This document shows, piece by piece, positions 6,939 through 9,642 of a stretch of DNA of 9,642 nucleotides; positions within the stretch are counted from its first letter, which is position 1, and every line of letters begins with the position of its first letter. Origin of the DNA: Geminicoccaceae bacterium (lineage in GTDB: Bacteria > Pseudomonadota > Alphaproteobacteria > Geminicoccales > Geminicoccaceae); the NCBI GenBank assembly GCA_030824835.1, contig JAPJRA010000091.1, forward strand, positions 1 through 9,642, written 5' to 3'. Below the pieces are notes generated by a model. The model was given only the letters and a program-made list of their open reading frames with translations, had not been told where the DNA came from and ran no database searches. The position numbers and the translations under genes were made by a program.

Positions 6939-6993
6939 ATAAATTGACTGCAATTTCATGGTCTTGACAAAGGTCTTCGGGTGGGCATGCGAC

Positions 6994-7503
6994 ATGGATG
7001 AGAAACAGCGGGAAAAGTTGGGACACGAGCGGGCGCTTCGACTGGCACTCTATCAGCCGGATCGACCGCACAATTTCGGCGGGGTGCTACGCCTATGTGC
7101 CTGCTTTGGCGTTGCGCTCGACGTGATCGAGCCTTGCGGGTTTCCGCTCGACGACCGCCGGATCAAGCTCGCTGCGCTGGACTATGGCGGCCACAGCGAG
7201 TGGGTGCGGCATATGGACTTCGCCGCCTTCGAGACGCAGCGGCTGGCGGTAGGGCGCCGTTTGGTCCTATTGAGCACGGCAGGGGAGCATTTCTACCATC
7301 GTGCGATGTTCGAACCGGATGACATCCTGATGTTGGGCAGCGAGAGCGCGGGCGTGCCAGAGACGGTCCATCGGTCTGCGGACCTGCGCCTGCGCATTCC
7401 TCTGCGTTCGGGTCGACGGTCGCTCAACGTCGTCACCGCCGCAGCCATCGGGCTCGCGGAGGCGCTCCGCCAGACCGGCACTTTTCCGGAGGGTGGCCAA
7501 TGA
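6994..7503 (+). CDS. trmL: tRNA (cytidine/uridine-34-2'-O)-methyltransferase, SPOUT family
   Basis: TrmL methylates the wobble-base ribose of leucine tRNAs using S-adenosylmethionine, in the cytoplasm. The product has 169 residues from the chosen start; the E. coli enzyme has 157. Family blocks are [20 protein letters not shown] (17-36), the [12 protein letters not shown]-knot loop (114-122), and [19 protein letters not shown] (142-160), where E. coli has a RSMNLSNAV-type sequence. The ATG at 6994 has GGGTGGG about eight bases upstream and gives a near-family N-terminus. An ATG at 6958 would add 12 residues but has no ribosome site. The last bases overlap the hemF start (ATGA), so the two genes are translationally coupled. 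It is divergent from petABC. Confidence 0.92.
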   Translation: MDEKQREKLGHERALRLALYQPDRPHNFGGVLRLCACFGVALDVIEPCGFPLDDRRIKLAALDYGGHSEWVRHMDFAAFETQRLAVGRRLVLLSTAGEHFYHRAMFEPDDILMLGSESAGVPETVHRSADLRLRIPLRSGRRSLNVVTAAAIGLAEALRQTGTFPEGGQ

Positions 7504-8348
7504 CGTCGGAGGAAGCGCAGCCGAGTGAGGCCCGCGCATGGTTCGAGAGTCTGCGCGACAGGATCTGCAGTGCCTTCGAAGCGCTTGAGGACGCTTGTGC
7601 GGGGGCCCCAGCCGATGCCCCGCCCGCCGGCCGGTTCGAACGACAGCCCTGGGATCGCCCCGGCGGCGGCGGCGGTGTCATGGCGACCATGCGCGGCCGT
7701 GTGTTCGAGAAGGTGGGGGTCAACGTGTCCACCGTCTGGGGCGAGTTCGGCCCGGAATTCCGACAGCAGATGCGGGGCGCCGAAAGCGACGGCCGGTTCT
7801 GGGCCAGCGGTATCTCCCTGGTGGCTCACCCGCGCTCGCCGCACGTGCCGCCGGTACATATGAACACGCGCCATATCCGCACCAGCCGCCATTGGTTCGG
7901 CGGCGGGGCCGACCTCAATCCCATCTACCCCGATGCAGCCGATACGGCAGCATTCCACGCGCGCCTACAGGCCGCCTGCGACAGCTATGCACCGGATGCC
8001 TACCAGCGGTTCAAAAAATGGGCCGACGAGTATTTCTATCTGCCGCACCGCGGTGAAGCGCGTGGGGTTGGGGGTATCTTCTACGACTATCTGGAAGACG
8101 ATTTCGAGCGCCATCTGGCGTTCACGAAGACCGTCGGCGAAGCATTCCTCGACATATACCCCGCGCTCGTACGGCGGCACATGGACAAGCCATGGAATGA
8201 GGCCGAGCGACAGCATCAGCTCGTCCGCCGGGGCCGCTACGTCGAGTTCAACCTGCTTTATGATCGCGGTACCCAGTTCGGCCTGAGGACCGGCGGGAAC
8301 ACCGAGGCCATCTTGATGTCGCTGCCACCGGCCGTAGCCTGGCCGTGA
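7500..8348 (+). CDS. hemF: Oxygen-dependent coproporphyrinogen III oxidase
   Basis: HemF oxidatively decarboxylates two propionates of coproporphyrinogen III to give protoporphyrinogen IX in aerobic heme synthesis, using O2. The product has 282 residues. Family blocks are [21 protein letters not shown] (51-71), VHMNTRHI (119-126), [13 protein letters not shown] (132-144), [16 protein letters not shown] (171-186) running into [10 protein letters not shown], and the C-terminal [20 protein letters not shown] (255-274). Position 175 is Ala where many homologues (for example E. coli) have Cys in the KxWC signature. The protein stops soon after SLPPAVAWP and so lacks the roughly 15-20 residue tail of E. 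coli HemF; this may be normal for this lineage. It overlaps trmL by four bases and precedes ppa by 40. Its presence implies aerobic growth and complements the heme-rich bc1 operon next door. Confidence 0.97.
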   Translation: MTSEEAQPSEARAWFESLRDRICSAFEALEDACAGAPADAPPAGRFERQPWDRPGGGGGVMATMRGRVFEKVGVNVSTVWGEFGPEFRQQMRGAESDGRFWASGISLVAHPRSPHVPPVHMNTRHIRTSRHWFGGGADLNPIYPDAADTAAFHARLQAACDSYAPDAYQRFKKWADEYFYLPHRGEARGVGGIFYDYLEDDFERHLAFTKTVGEAFLDIYPALVRRHMDKPWNEAERQHQLVRRGRYVEFNLLYDRGTQFGLRTGGNTEAILMSLPPAVAWP

Positions 8349-8373
8349 TGTCGACCTTTTGCCCATGCCCACC

Positions 8374-8379
8374 AAGGAG
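8374..8379 (+). promoter_or_regulatory. Ribosome binding site of ppa
   Basis: AAGGAG lies nine bases before the ATG at 8389. It decides the start against an in-frame ATG at 8365 and a TTG at 8359, both of which lie upstream of this site and would add residues unlike the family N-terminus. Confidence 0.7.
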
Positions 8380-8388
8380 CGCGCCGCC

Positions 8389-8937
8389 ATGGACATCAAA
8401 CGCCTGCCGGTCGGTAAGAACCCGCCCTACGAGGTCAATGTCTTCATCGAGGTCCCGCTGCGGTCGGACCCGATAAAATATGAGCTCGACAAGGACTCCG
8501 GGTTCATCTTCGTCGACCGGTACCTCTACACCTCCATGTTCTATCCCTGTAACTATGGGTTCATTCCCAATACGCTGGGCGGCGACGGCGATCCGCTCGA
8601 CATGATGGTCGTCGGCCGAATGCCGGTCATGTCGGGCGCTGTGCTGCGGGCGCGGCCGATCGGCGTGCTGGAGATGGAGGACGAGGCCGGCATGGACGAG
8701 AAGCTCCTGGCCGTGCCGATCGACAAGATCACGCAGATCAACAAGAGCGTTCGCACCTACGAGGACATCCCCGCGATCGATCTGGCGCGGATCTCCCATT
8801 TCTTCGAGCACTACAAGGACCTGGAGCCGAACAAGTGGGTCAAGGTGCGTGGCTGGGAAGGCCCGGAGCGGGCGCACCAGCTGATCCTGGAAGGCATCGA
8901 GCGTGCCAAGGCCGAGGCTGCCGGCGACGGCAAGTAG
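8389..8937 (+). CDS. ppa: Inorganic pyrophosphatase (family I, soluble)
   Basis: The enzyme hydrolyses pyrophosphate to phosphate with Mg2+ and so drives biosynthetic reactions forward; it is cytoplasmic and usually hexameric. The product has 182 residues, close to the usual 170-180. Active-site residues match E. coli with an offset of one: Glu21, Lys30, Arg44, Tyr56, the metal-binding DGDPLD motif with Asp66, Asp68 and Asp71, Asp103, Lys105, Tyr142 and Lys143. N-terminal VFIEVPLRSDPIKYELDK and YPCNYGFIPNT are also conserved. A short acidic/basic tail (AKAEAAGDGK) ends the protein. It lies 40 bases after hemF on the same strand, so it may share the transcript or have its own promoter. No defect is seen. 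Confidence 0.98.
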   Translation: MDIKRLPVGKNPPYEVNVFIEVPLRSDPIKYELDKDSGFIFVDRYLYTSMFYPCNYGFIPNTLGGDGDPLDMMVVGRMPVMSGAVLRARPIGVLEMEDEAGMDEKLLAVPIDKITQINKSVRTYEDIPAIDLARISHFFEHYKDLEPNKWVKVRGWEGPERAHQLILEGIERAKAEAAGDGK

Positions 8938-8986
8938 CGACGGCACGATGGCGGCCCATGCAACGCACGCGGGCTGAGCTCACCGC

Positions 8987-9541
8987 ATGACCCTACCTCC
9001 CCCTGCCGCACGCGAGCCGTTGCACACGAGGCGCGTCGAGTGCCGCGGCTATCGCCGGACGGACGGGCTTTGGGATATCGAGGGGCATCTGGTCGACACC
9101 AAAGCCTACCCGTTCGCCAACAGCTTCCGGGGCGAACTTGCGCCGGGTGAGCCGCTGCATGAGATGTGGCTGCGGCTCACCCTCGACGATGACCTGCGGG
9201 TCCATGACGTCGTCGCCGTCACCGCGGCCGGCCCCTATGCGGTCTGCCCGGCGATCAACGCGGCGTTCGTGCAGCTGAAGGGCCTGACGATCGGCCGAGG
9301 CTGGCGGCGCGACGTGCTGGCCCGGATCGGCGGGGTGCGCGGCTGCACCCATCTGGTCGAGCTGCTGTGGCCGATGGCGACGGCGGCCTATCAGACGATC
9401 TATCCCGTCCTCGCCCGCGAGCGCCCGACGGCGGAGACCCGCCCGCCGGCGCATCTCGACAGCTGTCACGCCCTGGCCCGCGATGGCGACGTGGTCCGCG
9501 AGCATCATCCGCGCTGGTATACCGGCGACAGAAGCTCCTGA
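8987..9541 (+). CDS. DUF2889 family protein
   Basis: The product has 184 residues and matches what I know of DUF2889, a family of unknown function frequent in alpha- and betaproteobacteria. Conserved features are PLHTRRVECRGYRR (11-24), DGLWDIEGHLVDTK (26-39), PGEPLHEMWLRLTLDDDL (53-70), GCTHLVELL (119-127), ATAAYQTIYP (131-140), and the C-terminal LDSCHAL (157-163) with HPRWY (174-178). His and Cys residues (His13, Cys87, Cys120, His122, Cys160, His161) stand inside the conserved blocks and could bind metal or form a catalytic site; this is inference. There is no signal peptide or membrane helix, so it is probably cytoplasmic. It starts 49 bases after ppa on the same strand, with only a weak ribosome site. 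It ends eight bases from the convergent BolA-type gene. Confidence 0.88.
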   Translation: MTLPPPAAREPLHTRRVECRGYRRTDGLWDIEGHLVDTKAYPFANSFRGELAPGEPLHEMWLRLTLDDDLRVHDVVAVTAAGPYAVCPAINAAFVQLKGLTIGRGWRRDVLARIGGVRGCTHLVELLWPMATAAYQTIYPVLARERPTAETRPPAHLDSCHALARDGDVVREHHPRWYTGDRSS

Positions 9542-9549
9542 GCAGCCCG

Positions 9550-9642
9550 TCAGCCGCTCGACAGGGCCTCATTCGGCGTCAGCGCTCGAATCGACAGGGC
9601 ATGGATCCGCTCCCGTAGCAGATCTGCCGCCGCCCCGTGTAC
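9550..9642 (-). CDS. BolA family protein, C-terminal end (partial)
   Basis: Reading inward from the right edge on the minus strand, 30 codons are open and end in TGA at 9552-9550. The peptide VHGAAADLLRERIHALSIRA, then LTPNEALSSG, resembles the BolA C-terminus (HRLVYxxL...-hHALxlxxxTPEE), including the IHALSI segment and TPxEA. BolA proteins work with monothiol glutaredoxins in Fe-S cluster and iron handling. Only about a third of the protein is visible, so the family is a good guess and the subtype cannot be told. It is convergent with the DUF2889 gene, eight bases apart. Confidence 0.68.
   Translation of the reverse strand, partial: VHGAAADLLRERIHALSIRALTPNEALSSG

Noticed and set aside
6964..6969. 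TTGACA, a perfect -35 hexamer, in front of trmL
   Set aside because: A -10 at normal spacing would fall at 6987-6992 (ATGCGA), a poor match, and transcription would start after the chosen ATG.
6960..6977. Direct repeat GGTCTT-N6-GGTCTT near the trmL start
   Set aside because: Six-base repeats this close occur readily by chance, and it overlaps the region just before the start with no other supporting signal.
6958..6993. Upstream start for trmL at 6958
   Set aside because: There is no ribosome site in front of it, and the added residues are not family-like. The ATG at 6994 has GGGTGGG upstream.
1..9642. Search for mobile elements, CRISPR arrays, tRNA genes or defence systems
   Set aside because: All long stretches are explained by housekeeping or small accessory genes. 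No terminal repeats, spaced direct-repeat arrays, transposase-like proteins or tRNA cloverleaf were recognised by eye.

Overview
The window reads as chromosomal DNA of a high-GC alphaproteobacterium, probably Rhodospirillales-like. The grounds are the GC-rich codon use, a cytochrome b whose four heme-ligand histidines fall at the same residue numbers as in Rhodobacter (97, 111, 198, 212), separate Rieske, cytochrome b and cytochrome c1 genes in that order, and a BolA-type gene next to a DUF2889 gene. The taxon is an inference. Nearly all the content is housekeeping metabolism. I found no transposase, integrase, CRISPR array, tRNA, rRNA or defence module.

Layout: (1) 1-1485 (+) is the 3' part of a hydantoinase B / 5-oxoprolinase gene. 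(2) 1486-1649 is an intergenic stretch with a candidate ECF-sigma promoter (GGAAC-N16-TGTT) ahead of a small membrane-anchored anti-sigma-like protein (1650-1994, +). (3) 2064-2750 (-) encodes an unrecognised secreted protein, divergent from purD (2824-4080, +). (4) The 96-base region between the convergent purD and petC genes carries two adjacent inverted repeats, one of them a perfect 12-bp stem. (5) 4177-6846 (-) is the complete petABC operon for the cytochrome bc1 complex, transcribed Rieske, cytochrome b, cytochrome c1. (6) An AT-rich divergent region with a small palindrome separates petABC from a rightward cluster: trmL, hemF (ATGA overlap with trmL), ppa and a DUF2889 gene. (7) The right edge holds the last 30 codons of a BolA-family gene on the minus strand, convergent with the DUF2889 gene.

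How the genes relate: the bc1 complex needs three hemes and an Fe-S cluster, and HemF makes heme precursor using oxygen, so the divergent petABC / trmL-hemF arrangement links aerobic respiration with heme supply. PurD and inorganic pyrophosphatase serve nucleotide synthesis and pyrophosphate removal, TrmL modifies the tRNA wobble base, and 5-oxoprolinase salvages glutamate from 5-oxoproline.

No clear new system is visible. The parts most worth a second look are the orphan anti-sigma-like gene with its stress-type promoter, the unknown secreted protein beside purD, the Cys/His-containing DUF2889 protein, and the palindromes in the two divergent intergenic regions.
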